A DNA stretch of 64,000 nucleotides from Clostridiaceae bacterium HFYG-1003 (GCA_024579835.1 CP102060.1:1674001-1738000); one strand, 5' to 3'; shown: positions 33,485-43,010, counted from the stretch's first letter. Notes: a model not told the origin generated them from the letters alone. Translations and numbers: made by a program.

Positions 33485-34607
33485 GAAGAGCGTCCTTTAA
33501 CGCCGCAGCAACGGCTTCCTGATCCGCTGGCGTGATATAGGGCGACAATGGCAGAGCCAGTACACGCCGGCACAGGTCGGTTGAAACCGCCAGCTCCGCC
33601 TCATTGACGGCCAAGTTGGCATAGGCGGTCTGCCGGTGCATCGGTTTGGGATAATACACCATGGTAGGAATTCCCCGGGCTTTGAGCTCGGTCATGACAT
33701 GATCGCGCTGCACTTCATCCTTGCATTTAATGGTATACTGCGCCCAGCCGGAGGTATACCCCTGAGGAATGATGGGAGTCTGAGCCACACCCCGGAGCAG
33801 ATCGTCGTAGTTGGCGGCTGCTCCGGTAATGTCATCCAGCTCATAGTCTCTGAGGGCCTTGAACTTTTCCTGTAAAATCACCGCCTGGATCGTATCCAGC
33901 CGTGAATTGTACCCAATGCGGACATTGTCATACTTCTCCTCCCCTTTGCCGTGCACCGCCAGGGAGCGGATCAGCGCAGCCACTGCATCATCATTGGTGA
34001 AGACCGCTCCGCCGTCGCCATAGCAGCCTAACGGCTTGGCCGGGAAGAAGGAAGTGGTGGCAGCATCACCGAAACTGCAGTTTCGGCGATCTCCGATGGC
34101 CCCGGAAAATCCCTGCGCCCCATCTTCCAGAAGCTTCAGGCCTTCGCGCCGGCACAGCGGTTCCAGGGTCGGATAATCCGCCGCCAGACCAAATAAGTCA
34201 ACGGCTACCACCGCTTTCGGGGTCAGGCGGCCTTCCGCCCGAACCTTGCGAATGGCCTGTTCCAATGCTTTGGGATCGAGGTTGAACGTGTCCTCCAGGA
34301 CATCGACAAACACCGGGGTCGCCCCGGTTACGCTGACAGCCTCCGCGGAGGCGAAAAACGTAAAGTCAGGAACGAAGACGGCGTCGCCGGGTCCGATGCC
34401 CCACGCCTTCAATACCAGCATCAGAGCATCCGTGCCATTGGCACAGCTGATGCAGTGCTTCACTCCGACATAATCTGCCAGCATTTCTTCCAGCTCCCGC
34501 ACCGGCTTCCCGCCGATGAACTGGGCGGAGCCCATGATTTCCATGACTCTGGGGTCAATGGCTTCCTTTAGTGCCAGATACTGGCTTTTCAGATCTCTGA
34601 ATTCCAA
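33477..34607 (-). CDS. DegT/DnrJ-family sugar aminotransferase (WbpE-like)
   Basis: The product is 376 residues. Conserved features are SCANGTDALMLVL near residue 54, the aspartate of EDGAQGFS, and the PLP lysine in FFPAKPLGCYGDGGA. In the Pseudomonas O-antigen pathway WbpE aminates the 3-keto sugar made by WbpB. The start is TTG, directly after the TAG of the acetyltransferase gene, with GGAG nine bases before it. Its operon partners are the matching oxidoreductase and acetyltransferase, which supports a WbpE role. Confidence 0.87.
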   Translation of the reverse strand: MEFRDLKSQYLALKEAIDPRVMEIMGSAQFIGGKPVRELEEMLADYVGVKHCISCANGTDALMLVLKAWGIGPGDAVFVPDFTFFASAEAVSVTGATPVFVDVLEDTFNLDPKALEQAIRKVRAEGRLTPKAVVAVDLFGLAADYPTLEPLCRREGLKLLEDGAQGFSGAIGDRRNCSFGDAATTSFFPAKPLGCYGDGGAVFTNDDAVAALIRSLAVHGKGEEKYDNVRIGYNSRLDTIQAVILQEKFKALRDYELDDITGAAANYDDLLRGVAQTPIIPQGYTSGWAQYTIKCKDEVQRDHVMTELKARGIPTMVYYPKPMHRQTAYANLAVNEAELAVSTDLCRRVLALPLSPYITPADQEAVAAALKDALHA

Positions 34608-35222
34608 CTATTTCAACTCCTTCAGTTCCTCGGTCTCAGTCAGTTCATAGGAACGACCACAGCTGCAGTGCAGTTCCCCGGGCAGAACCTTGCCACATTC
34701 GCAGACCCAGCCGCGCTGACGGGCCGGACTGCCCAGCATCAGGGCATGGGCTTTCACATCCCGCACCACAACGGCACCGGCACCGATCAGACACCATTCG
34801 CCCAGTGTGACGCCGCATACGATGGTGGCATTGGCGCCGATCGATGCGCCATATTTTACTTTTGTCTTCAGATAGCCGACCCGTCCCTTGGGATATTTGG
34901 CCCGGGGAGTCAGGTCGTTGGTAAATACCATGGAGGGGCCGCAGAAGACATAATCTTCCAGCTCCACCCCCTCGTAGACCGTCACGTTGTTCTGAATCTT
35001 GACTCCGCTGCCAATGATGACATTGTTCGAGATATTGACATTCTGTCCCAGGGAGCAGTGTTCCCCGATGCGGGCACCCCGCTGAATATGGCCGAAATGC
35101 CAAACCTTTGTTCCAGTGCCGATCTGTACGTCCTCATCGATATATGCCGACTCATGGACAAAATAGTCCTTCTCCAAGGCCGGAGCAGCCTCTGGCAGAT
35201 GTTGTTCCATCGATTCGCTCAT
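34608..35222 (-). CDS. Left-handed beta-helix N-acetyltransferase (WbpD-like)
   Basis: The product is 204 residues. Hexapeptide repeats cover about residues 25-165 (IGTGTKVWHFGHIQRGARIG and similar), with the WlbB/WbpD-type opening Y-F-V-H-E-S-A-Y-I-D. The C-terminus has four cysteines (W-V-C-E-C-G and H-C-S-C-G), a small zinc-ribbon-like tail. WbpD acetylates the 3-amino group of the sugar nucleotide with acetyl-CoA. Start and stop overlap both neighbours closely (TGATG at the upstream junction). Confidence 0.87.
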   Translation of the reverse strand: MSESMEQHLPEAAPALEKDYFVHESAYIDEDVQIGTGTKVWHFGHIQRGARIGEHCSLGQNVNISNNVIIGSGVKIQNNVTVYEGVELEDYVFCGPSMVFTNDLTPRAKYPKGRVGYLKTKVKYGASIGANATIVCGVTLGEWCLIGAGAVVVRDVKAHALMLGSPARQRGWVCECGKVLPGELHCSCGRSYELTETEELKELK

Positions 35223-36349
35223 CAGTTGGTCTCCCGCAGCCTGCGTTTGACCTGGGCAACATGCTCGACATCGATCCGGTCGCTGAACCGGCCTTCAAAG
35301 TCGGTGGATGCCACCTCTGTCAGGGGCAGTCTGACCGGCTTGCCGGACGCCGCCGACTGATAGATGGCCAGCACCAGTTCCAGGGCATTGCGTCCGTCCT
35401 GCGCCGTGATGTACGGCGGACGCCCTTCCCGAATGGCAGCGATGACATCCTGATACAGCGGCGTATGGCCAAACCCATAGACATTGGGGGGATTCTCATG
35501 GTACACCGTTTTGATCTCTTCCGGATCATCCAGCTGGTCACGGAACAGCCATTCTTCGATAATGTTGACGGATTTTCCGCCGGCCTTAACGGTACCGTCC
35601 TGACCAAACAGGTAGAGCGTTTCTTCCAGATTCTGCGGGAAAATGTTCGTTGTTCCCTCGATGATGCCGTAGGATCCGTTGGAGAATTTGACCAGAGCCA
35701 TGCCCAGGTCTTCCGCCTCAATGAACGGATGCATCAGGTTGTCGGTGTAGGCGACCACTTCTTCGATCTCATTGCCCATCATCCAGCGCAGGAGATCGAT
35801 ATTGTGGATGCACTGATTCATCAGCGCGCCGCCGTCCTGTTCCCAGGTTCCCCGCCAGGGAGCCTGGCTGTAATAGGATTCACCGCGGTTCCAGCGGATG
35901 TGGGCGGTTCCGTGCAGGAGACGGCCGAACCGGCCGTGTTCCATGGCCTCACGGATCTTCTGGACCGATTTATTGAACCGGTTCTGGTGGCAGGCACACA
36001 CCGTTACCCCCTTGGCCGTACTGCGCCGGATGATTTCATCGGCTTCCGGCAGGGACAGCGTGATCGGCTTTTCAATGATCAGATGAACCCCGGCATCAAT
36101 GCAGTCCAGGGCAATGGACCCGTGTTTGCCCGACTCGGTGCAGATGGCCGCAAGGTCGATGGCCTCATGCCTGAGCATCTCACGGTAATCCGTGTATTTC
36201 TTAACCTGGGCAAGCCCAAACGCCTGTGCCTTTTCATCCATTCTCTCCGGAATCACATCGCAGATGGCAACAATCTCCAGGCCGTTGGCCTGGGCCGCCG
36301 CAAAATGATTAACCGAAATCCGGCCGCAGCCGATAATTGCAAATTTCAT
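35222..36349 (-). CDS. Gfo/Idh/MocA oxidoreductase (WbpB/WlbA-like 3-dehydrogenase)
   Basis: I chose ATG at 36349 (375 residues), preceded by AGGAGA; the longer frame has no site. The NAD-binding motif IIGCGRIS is at the N-terminus and EKPITLS is the conserved catalytic-lysine segment, with H-N-I-D-L-L-R near the active site. WbpB/WlbA oxidises the 3-hydroxyl of UDP-GlcNAc-uronic acid. It follows the 6-dehydrogenase gene by ten bases and overlaps the acetyltransferase, in the order expected for a uronic acid pathway. Confidence 0.87.
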   Translation of the reverse strand: MKFAIIGCGRISVNHFAAAQANGLEIVAICDVIPERMDEKAQAFGLAQVKKYTDYREMLRHEAIDLAAICTESGKHGSIALDCIDAGVHLIIEKPITLSLPEADEIIRRSTAKGVTVCACHQNRFNKSVQKIREAMEHGRFGRLLHGTAHIRWNRGESYYSQAPWRGTWEQDGGALMNQCIHNIDLLRWMMGNEIEEVVAYTDNLMHPFIEAEDLGMALVKFSNGSYGIIEGTTNIFPQNLEETLYLFGQDGTVKAGGKSVNIIEEWLFRDQLDDPEEIKTVYHENPPNVYGFGHTPLYQDVIAAIREGRPPYITAQDGRNALELVLAIYQSAASGKPVRLPLTEVASTDFEGRFSDRIDVEHVAQVKRRLRETN

Positions 36350-36359
36350 GACATATCTC

Positions 36360-37676
36360 CTATAACAGATCGATCTTGGACCGATCCGCAATGTATTTCA
36401 TGGCATTCCGGGTATCCAGGATCGCCTGGGCTTCCCGGTTGATGGCTTCATAATCCATGACGCCATGGGCCGTAGTGATCACAACCAGGTCATACTGTCC
36501 CACGGTTTCGATAGTGAGTTCCGTCAGTCCCTGATGATTTTGACCCTTGAACTTGTATTCCGGGATGTAGGGATCAAAGAATGTCACTTCGCTGCCCTGC
36601 TTCTCAAAGTTTTCAATGACTTTCAGTGCCGGGGATTCGCGGTAGTCGTCTATGTCATTCTTGTAGGCAACACCCAGTATCAGGATCTTGGAGCCGTTGA
36701 GCGGTTTCCGATGCCGGTTCAGCACCCGGGCGGCGCGCTCGATGACGTACTGGGGCATGTAGTTGTTGATTTCACCCGACGTTTCAATCAGCTTGGTGTG
36801 ATAATCATACTCTCTGGCTTTCCAGGTCAGATAATAGGGATCCAGCGGAATGCAGTGGCCGCCCAGACCCGGGCCCGGGTAGAAGGCCTGGAAGCCGTAA
36901 GGCTTTGTTTTGGCCGCGTCGATCACTTCCCAGACGGAGATGCCCATTTTATCGCAGATAATCGCCATTTCATTGACCAGTCCGATGTTGATGTTGCGGT
37001 AGGTGTTTTCCAGGATCTTTTCCATTTCAGCGACAGCCGGAGACGAAACTTCCAGAATATCGCCGGCCAGAACCGCCCGGTACATGGCCGCGATGACTTC
37101 GGTGGCATCCTTGCCGACTCCGCCCACTACCTTCGGGGTGTTCTTGGTATTGTAATGTTTATTGCCCGGATCGACCCGCTCGGGAGAGAATCCCAGATAG
37201 AAATCCTCGCCGCAGGTCAGTCCTGAGCCAGCCTCCAGAATCGGCTTCAGCAGTTCTTCCGTTGTACCGGGATAGGTGGTGGACTCCAGAACCACAATGC
37301 TACCTTTTTTCAGGTACCCCGCTATGGCTTCCGTAGAACTCTTGACATAGCTGATGTCCGGCTGCTGATACGCATCCAGCGGCGTCGGAACGCAGATGGC
37401 GACGAAGTCGACATCACGGATAAACGAGAAGTCATTGGTGGCCCGCAGCATGCCCTGCTGAACCAGGGTTTTCAGATCGTCATCTACCACATCGCCGATA
37501 TAGTTATGGCCGTCGTTCACCCAGTCCACTTTCTGCTCCTGGACGTCAAAGCCGATGGTCTGGAATCCGGCTTTTGCCTTTTCCACGGCCAGCGGCAGGC
37601 CGACATAGCCAAGTCCCACGACCCCGACCGTGATCGCACGATCCTGAATCTTCTTCAACAGTTCATTTTTCATCAT
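36360..37676 (-). CDS. UDP-N-acetylglucosamine 6-dehydrogenase (WbpA/WecC type)
   Basis: The product is 438 residues. The NAD motif is GLGYVGLPLA at about 20; the catalytic cysteine is in GPGLGGHCIPLDPYY and the lysine lies before it. It oxidises the 6-CH2OH of a UDP-HexNAc to a carboxylate with two NAD. With the WbpB, D and E-like genes it can start the route to UDP-2,3-diacetamido uronic acid. The start overlaps the glycosyltransferase stop as ATGA. Confidence 0.9.
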   Translation of the reverse strand: MMKNELLKKIQDRAITVGVVGLGYVGLPLAVEKAKAGFQTIGFDVQEQKVDWVNDGHNYIGDVVDDDLKTLVQQGMLRATNDFSFIRDVDFVAICVPTPLDAYQQPDISYVKSSTEAIAGYLKKGSIVVLESTTYPGTTEELLKPILEAGSGLTCGEDFYLGFSPERVDPGNKHYNTKNTPKVVGGVGKDATEVIAAMYRAVLAGDILEVSSPAVAEMEKILENTYRNINIGLVNEMAIICDKMGISVWEVIDAAKTKPYGFQAFYPGPGLGGHCIPLDPYYLTWKAREYDYHTKLIETSGEINNYMPQYVIERAARVLNRHRKPLNGSKILILGVAYKNDIDDYRESPALKVIENFEKQGSEVTFFDPYIPEYKFKGQNHQGLTELTIETVGQYDLVVITTAHGVMDYEAINREAQAILDTRNAMKYIADRSKIDLL

Positions 37677-38929
37677 GATTTTTTATCCTCTTTTCGTTTA
37701 CGGAATAATCTGCGGAAGTCATCGGACAGCTTGCCATAGTGATGCATTTCACGGACAAAACGTCTGGATTCCTCATAAATCTTTGTTCGTTCTTCCTCTT
37801 TCAGACCCTTCGCCTCCAGGATCCGGTCAGCAATGTCCCGGGCATCTCCGGCACGGGCTTTCAGGGTATTCCCGACTTCATCCATCGGGCTGTGCTCCGT
37901 ATCCCAGGCGTTGATGATGGGACGGCCAGCCAGCAAATAATCGAAGATCTTGTTGGCGGACACTCCATATTCATAAAGCGGCGAAGGCTGGCTGCCAAGA
38001 TACAGCGCGTCGCATTCAGAAAGTGTCCCAATGACCTGAGCTTTGGGAATGGGATCTTCAAAATGCACCCCATTCAGCTGTTGCTCTTCCTTCAGGCGAA
38101 GGAGCTCACTCTTCAGAATGCCGTCACCGATAACCACGCAGGCAATCTCGGGATGATCCTTCAGATGAATCATGGCGCGGATCAAATCCTCCATGGCGTT
38201 GCTGACCGAGATGCCTCCGGCATAACCGACGACAAATTTCCCCTGCTCTTTCAGTTTCTGAATCCGGTTCGCGACGCGGTCGCTGACCTCCGGCGGAGTG
38301 CCGGCTTCCTTGAAATAGGATGGCGGCAGTCCATTGGGAATGTGGATTACCGGAGTCGTGAAGCCTCGGGACTGAATATAGGGCTTCACATTCGGCAGAA
38401 CCGAAACGATGCAGTCCGATTGACGGTAGGCCGAATCTTCCGCAACCTGCATCGCCGCGATGAAGGGATGATGCTTGGAATAACCGCCCAGAAGGCGCGG
38501 TGACAGCGGCCAGAGATCATGAATCTCATGGATCAGCATCGCCCCGGATTTTCGTTTGATTTTCTGCCCGATCCAGGTATCCATTGGATACGTGGAGGAA
38601 CAGATGACCACATCCGGCTGGTAGCGCCGGATGAGTTCATCGGCGGCTTTCATGCCCTTCTGAACAAACTGCGCCATAGACAGAATACGGTCAAAATTAT
38701 TGCCGTGATAATGCCTGGTCCTTAGAAAACAAAAGCGGACCCCGTCAATGACTTTTTCTTCCAGGTCTTCGCCGATGTCCGGATTATGGCTGCGCAGATG
38801 AGAATAATCAGCCGCCAGGATGGTCGTGTCAATTCCCGCCCTGCGCCACTCATGAGCCAGGTAAAAGGGGCGAAATTCCATCCCCAGGGTTTCTGAGCCG
38901 GCATAATGGTCAATGTATAGTACGTTCAT
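37673..38929 (-). CDS. Glycosyltransferase family 4 (WbuB-like)
   Basis: ATG at 38929 is used, because an earlier in-frame ATG directly abuts the AAAGGAG site. The product is 418 residues with a two-domain GT-B layout: N-terminal L-Y-I-D-H-Y-A-G-S and a C-terminal donor site (GVSANKIFDYLLAGRPII). WbuB-type enzymes transfer an N-acetylated amino sugar to the lipid-linked primer. It sits between the priming transferase and the uronic-acid genes, so it probably adds the second sugar. Confidence 0.87.
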   Translation of the reverse strand: MNVLYIDHYAGSETLGMEFRPFYLAHEWRRAGIDTTILAADYSHLRSHNPDIGEDLEEKVIDGVRFCFLRTRHYHGNNFDRILSMAQFVQKGMKAADELIRRYQPDVVICSSTYPMDTWIGQKIKRKSGAMLIHEIHDLWPLSPRLLGGYSKHHPFIAAMQVAEDSAYRQSDCIVSVLPNVKPYIQSRGFTTPVIHIPNGLPPSYFKEAGTPPEVSDRVANRIQKLKEQGKFVVGYAGGISVSNAMEDLIRAMIHLKDHPEIACVVIGDGILKSELLRLKEEQQLNGVHFEDPIPKAQVIGTLSECDALYLGSQPSPLYEYGVSANKIFDYLLAGRPIINAWDTEHSPMDEVGNTLKARAGDARDIADRILEAKGLKEEERTKIYEESRRFVREMHHYGKLSDDFRRLFRKRKEDKKS

Positions 38930-38962
38930 GGTCGGAGTCATCTCCTTTAAATTCAGGGAAGG

Positions 38963-39583
38963 TCAATTGCCGAAAAACACTTCACGCACGGTCATCCAGA
39001 GCAGTCTCAGGTCATAAGCGAGAGAAGCGCGTTCGACATAGTCCAGGTTGATCCGGAGTTTTTCCGGCATGATTTCTTCCAGATAAGTTTTCTCAGGATC
39101 CTGTGACTGACCCAGCAGCTCGGATTCCTTGCGGTATTTAATCGAGGCCAGGTCGGTCACCCCAGGCTTAATGGACAGAACTTTTTTCTGTTCCTGTGTA
39201 TAATGGGCGACGTATTTGGGAACTTCCGGCCGAGGACCGACAAAGCTCATCTCCCCCTTGACGATATTGAGGATCTGGGGCAGTTCGTCCAACTTGAATT
39301 TGCGAAGCGTTTCCCCTACCCGGGTCACCCGGGCGTCATTGCCCACTGTGATCTTCAGGCCCATTTCTTCCGCTCCTTCCACCATGGTTCTGAACTTCAT
39401 GATCCGGAACGGTTTCCCGTTTTTCCCCACCCGTTCCTGAAGGAACAGCACAGGGCCCGGCGAAGTCAGTCTGACCAGGAGGGCAATGACTGCCAGGAAC
39501 GGCGACAGCAGGACAAAACCGATGACTCCGAATATACGGTCAAAGGCTGATTTGGCGAAGCTGTTAGATGGTTTCATAGTCAA
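38963..39583 (-). CDS. Priming phosphoglycosyl transferase, PglC-like
   Basis: The product is 206 residues, the size of the small monotopic enzymes. It has one re-entrant hydrophobic helix (about 14-36) and signature motifs PGPVLFLQERVGK, FRIMKFRTM and VGPRPE. It moves a sugar phosphate from a UDP sugar to undecaprenyl phosphate, the first step of repeat-unit assembly. The frame opens with TTG at 39583, seven bases after AAGGAG; the ATG six bases on is less well spaced. It overlaps the aminotransferase by 20 bases. Confidence 0.92.
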   Translation of the reverse strand: MTMKPSNSFAKSAFDRIFGVIGFVLLSPFLAVIALLVRLTSPGPVLFLQERVGKNGKPFRIMKFRTMVEGAEEMGLKITVGNDARVTRVGETLRKFKLDELPQILNIVKGEMSFVGPRPEVPKYVAHYTQEQKKVLSIKPGVTDLASIKYRKESELLGQSQDPEKTYLEEIMPEKLRINLDYVERASLAYDLRLLWMTVREVFFGN

Positions 39584-40799
39584 TCCGGTGCTCCTTACGC
39601 ACTAGTTCACATACTTCAATGAACTGGTCCAGAAGGTACTCCACCTGCTCATCGGTCAAAAGGGTGTGCAGGGGCAGAGTGACTTCATTTTCGTACATAT
39701 GGTAGGCATTGGGATAATCCGCAATGTCAAATCCCAGATTTTTGTAGGCCGTCATCATCGGCAAAGGCTTGTAATGGACATTCACGGCGATATCGCGTTC
39801 ACTCATGCGCTCGATCACCTCATTGCGGGCCTCAACCGGAAAGCCCAGGAGGTTGACCAGATAGAGGTGTCCGCTGGACCGGCTGGTATCATCATAGTGC
39901 TTCAGCGGGCGCAGGTAAGGCAATTGGGTCAGACGCTCGTCATAGCGGTGGATCATCTGAGCCCGGCGTTCCAGCAGTTCGGGGTAGCGCTTTAACTGAG
40001 CCAGTCCCAGAGATGCCATGATATCAGTCATATTGCCCTTATAGCCGGGATAGATAATGTCATATTCCCAGTCACCGCCCTTGGTTTTAGCCAGGGCGTC
40101 CCGATTCTGGCCATGCAGGGCCAGCAGCATGAATTCCCGATACACTTCCTCATCATTCCAGCCGCCCTCCTGCCGCCAGGTGATGGCTCCGCCTTCTGCG
40201 GTCGTAAAATTCTTGACCGCATGGAAAGAATAGCAGGAAAAATCGGCGTCCTGTCCGCTGCGCAGTCCATTGCGAACTGCTCCCAGAGAATGGGCCGCGT
40301 CGGCCAGCACGACGATCCGTCCGAGCTGTTTCTGCCGGTCATTGGCTGCAGTGAACACAGAGCGGTACTCCTCACACAGTTCGATCAAGGCGGAATTATC
40401 AGTCATGACACCGCCCAGGTTCACGGGTATGATCGCCTTGGTCCGATTCGTTATTTTGCGGCGGACATCTTCCGGGTCAATAAAAAAGGTGTCTTTCGCG
40501 GTATCGGCCATGACGATCTTGGCGCCGACGTGATGAATCACGGAAGCGGAAGCACTGTACGTATAGGCTGATGTAATGACTTCATCCCCTGGTCCGATTC
40601 CCAGAAAGCGCAGCACCATTTCCATGGCGATAGTCGCTGAGTTCATGCACACGACACGGCTGGTGCCGACAAATTGAGCCAGTTCCTGTTCCAGTCGTTT
40701 GGTTTTCGGACCCGTCGTAATCCAGCCGGACCGCAGGGTGTCGACCACTTCATCAATTTCCAGCTGGCTGATATCCGGTGGCGAAAAATTAATTTTCAT
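39564..40799 (-). CDS. DegT/DnrJ-family aminotransferase (PglE-like)
   Basis: The start at ATG 40799 has AGAGGG upstream; an earlier TTG frame is not needed. The product is 411 residues. Conserved segments are GSGWITTGPKTKRLE-like near the start, the aspartate in LADAAHSLGA, and the PLP lysine in FHAVKNFTTAEGGA. Together with the dehydratase before it, this makes a 4-amino-4,6-dideoxy sugar from UDP-GlcNAc, as in bacillosamine synthesis. No second acetyltransferase gene next to it is apparent. Confidence 0.87.
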   Translation of the reverse strand: MKINFSPPDISQLEIDEVVDTLRSGWITTGPKTKRLEQELAQFVGTSRVVCMNSATIAMEMVLRFLGIGPGDEVITSAYTYSASASVIHHVGAKIVMADTAKDTFFIDPEDVRRKITNRTKAIIPVNLGGVMTDNSALIELCEEYRSVFTAANDRQKQLGRIVVLADAAHSLGAVRNGLRSGQDADFSCYSFHAVKNFTTAEGGAITWRQEGGWNDEEVYREFMLLALHGQNRDALAKTKGGDWEYDIIYPGYKGNMTDIMASLGLAQLKRYPELLERRAQMIHRYDERLTQLPYLRPLKHYDDTSRSSGHLYLVNLLGFPVEARNEVIERMSERDIAVNVHYKPLPMMTAYKNLGFDIADYPNAYHMYENEVTLPLHTLLTDEQVEYLLDQFIEVCELVRKEHRIDYETI

Positions 40800-40813
40800 C
40801 AAATGTCCCTCTT

Positions 40814-42670
40814 TCAAGAAAGCTTCTCGGTGGGAGCTTCCCGGTAGGTCGTAACAATGGTCCTCATGGTGTCTTTCACTTTCTGATTCGATGCAGCGCT
40901 ATCTTCGATGACCGCTTTGAGCTGAGTCAGTCCGTCAAGCAGTTCTTCCCACTTGAATTCGCTGGGCTTGCCAATGAAGACCAGGGAGTTTTTGGTCTTG
41001 GTCAGTCCTTCTTCACTCATGAGCAACTCCTCATAGAGCTTTTCTCCGGGGCGCAGCCCCGTGACTTCAATCTTAATGTCGACATCCGGTTCATAGCCGG
41101 ACAGGCGGATCAAATTCTTGGCCAAATCGTAGATCCTGACCGGTTCCCCCATATCCAGAACGAAGATTTCACCGCCTCTGGCGAATGAACCAGCTGTCAG
41201 GACAAGCTTGACCGCTTCTGGAATGGTCATAAAATAACGCGTAATGTTGCGATGGGTAACGGTTACGGGGCCGCCTTCGGCAATCTGTTTTTTAAAGAGC
41301 GGAATGACGGAACCGTTGGATCCCAGCACGTTGCCAAAACGGACTGCCACAAAGGCCGTGTGTTTTGAGGTCTGGTTATAAGTCTGGATGATCATTTCGC
41401 ACAGACGCTTGGTCGCGCCCATGATGTTCGTCGGATTCACTGCCTTGTCCGTTGAAATCAGGACAAACCGGTCTGTTTTCGTTTCATCGGCTGCCTGTAC
41501 CACATTAAGAGTCCCAAACACATTGTTCTTGATCGCTTCCTTCGGAGAGGTCTCCATTAAAGGAACATGCTTGTGAGCCGCGGCATGGAATACCAGATTA
41601 GGGCGGTAGGTCTGAAATACTTCAAAGACTTTTTTGCGGTCACGGACACTGCCGATCAGCGTGACCAGCTTCATCTGAGGATAGCGCCGGAGGAGCTCCA
41701 TCTGGATCTCATAGGCATTGTTTTCATAGATGTCGAAAATGATCAGCTGGCGGGGCCTAAACTCCGCAATCTGACGGCAAAGCTCTGAACCGATGGATCC
41801 ACCGCCCCCTGTCACCAGGATGACTTTGTCCTCAATGTACTCCATCATGGAGGACACCTCGAGCTCAATCTCCTTGCGGCCGAGCAGGTCGGTGATTTCA
41901 ACATCGCGGATCGCAGCCACGTCGACCCCTTTGCTGATGATTTCAGACAGGTTGGGCAGAGTTTTCATCCGGACTTTCGTCTGGTTGATGATTTCCATAA
42001 TGCGTTTCTTCTGCTCTCCGGTCAGCGACGGAATCGCAAACACGACTTCATCCACCGACAAATCCTCCACGAGTCTTGGGATATCGGCAGTGGTGCCGAT
42101 GACGGATACACCGGAAATGCTCTGATGGAGCTTTAAGGGATCATCGTCGATGAGGCCCAGTACTTCATAGTCGAAATTCGGGTTGTTGCGGATTTCATTG
42201 ATGAGCAGCTTGCCAGCCAGTCCGGCTCCAATGATCAGGACATGTCTGGTCTTGTTCTCTGCTCCCAGGATCGGAGCCTTGGTTTTATTCAGAAGGACGC
42301 GGTAGGCAATTCGAACCCCCTCTGTCCCGATAAACGCAATGATGACCGAGATCAGAATCGTGGCGATGGTGATATCGTTCAGATAAAACTGATCCAGCAT
42401 AATTGAACCGAACATGGCAACGACGTTGGCATACATGACGTTCATGTATTCGTCCAGTCCCGCATAGGCCCACATGTTGCGATACAGACCGAACAGCAGG
42501 AAACTGCCAAGATAAATCATCAGGATAAAGGGCACATAAGTTTTAAAATAGTTGATATCACCCGAAGTCAGGAAAAAGTCCCGCTTCAGATTCAGCGAGA
42601 TGAAATATGCGCCTGAGATAATAATGATATCCGCGATCATCAAAACATACTTGCGATAATTGGTTGTCAT
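40814..42670 (-). CDS. Membrane UDP-GlcNAc 4,6-dehydratase (WbpM/PglF/CapD family)
   Basis: ATG at 42670 is used, seven bases after AAAGGA (618 residues). Four N-terminal membrane helices (about 10-110) precede a CoA-binding-like domain and an SDR domain with VTGGGGSIGSELC. The catalytic tyrosine is replaced by methionine (NIMGATKR), the known signature of WbpM/PglF enzymes. The product is a UDP-4-keto-6-deoxy sugar for the aminotransferase. It is the first gene of the ten-gene operon and has a leader of about 200 bases. Confidence 0.92.
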   Translation of the reverse strand: MTTNYRKYVLMIADIIIISGAYFISLNLKRDFFLTSGDINYFKTYVPFILMIYLGSFLLFGLYRNMWAYAGLDEYMNVMYANVVAMFGSIMLDQFYLNDITIATILISVIIAFIGTEGVRIAYRVLLNKTKAPILGAENKTRHVLIIGAGLAGKLLINEIRNNPNFDYEVLGLIDDDPLKLHQSISGVSVIGTTADIPRLVEDLSVDEVVFAIPSLTGEQKKRIMEIINQTKVRMKTLPNLSEIISKGVDVAAIRDVEITDLLGRKEIELEVSSMMEYIEDKVILVTGGGGSIGSELCRQIAEFRPRQLIIFDIYENNAYEIQMELLRRYPQMKLVTLIGSVRDRKKVFEVFQTYRPNLVFHAAAHKHVPLMETSPKEAIKNNVFGTLNVVQAADETKTDRFVLISTDKAVNPTNIMGATKRLCEMIIQTYNQTSKHTAFVAVRFGNVLGSNGSVIPLFKKQIAEGGPVTVTHRNITRYFMTIPEAVKLVLTAGSFARGGEIFVLDMGEPVRIYDLAKNLIRLSGYEPDVDIKIEVTGLRPGEKLYEELLMSEEGLTKTKNSLVFIGKPSEFKWEELLDGLTQLKAVIEDSAASNQKVKDTMRTIVTTYREAPTEKLS

Positions 42671-42819
42671 GATAGTTCCTTTCAAATGTCAATTCACTTC
42701 TCGAGGGGACAAGCACGGTTCCTCCTCTGCCTCAGGGATCAATCCCAACATCCAGCCACATGTGCAAGTGACCATTCAGATTTGGGAATCAAGTTTTTTC
42801 TTTCCATAACTATACGAAT

Positions 42820-42882
42820 GGCATAAAGGAATTTCCTTTATGCCACACCATTCAGTCTGAATGCTTACCGTTCCCTATTATA
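42820..42882 (-). promoter_or_regulatory. Promoter and leader hairpin of the glycopolymer operon
   Basis: Minus-strand TATAAT is at 42877-42882; no convincing -35 was found. Downstream in the leader, 42820-42844 is a palindrome with arms GGCATAAAGGAA. The remaining leader to the start at 42670 has no gene. A long leader ahead of a 12-kb operon could hold an antitermination or attenuation signal. Confidence 0.45.
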
Positions 42883-43010
42883 TATCCGGCATATAAAGAA
42901 ATAAAGAACAAAACAGTATCAAAACATATTTATTCCCGCTTTGAGGATCCCTTGGACCCCATTGTTCCTGGCTGTTCATAGGAAGCCAGACAATAATACA
43001 CCATTTTTAT

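Noticed and set aside
35108-36442. Long plus-strand reading frame of 444 codons
   Set aside because: It lies opposite the WbpB and WbpD-like genes, has no ribosome binding site or recognisable motif, and is composed of the mirror of GC-rich coding sequence.
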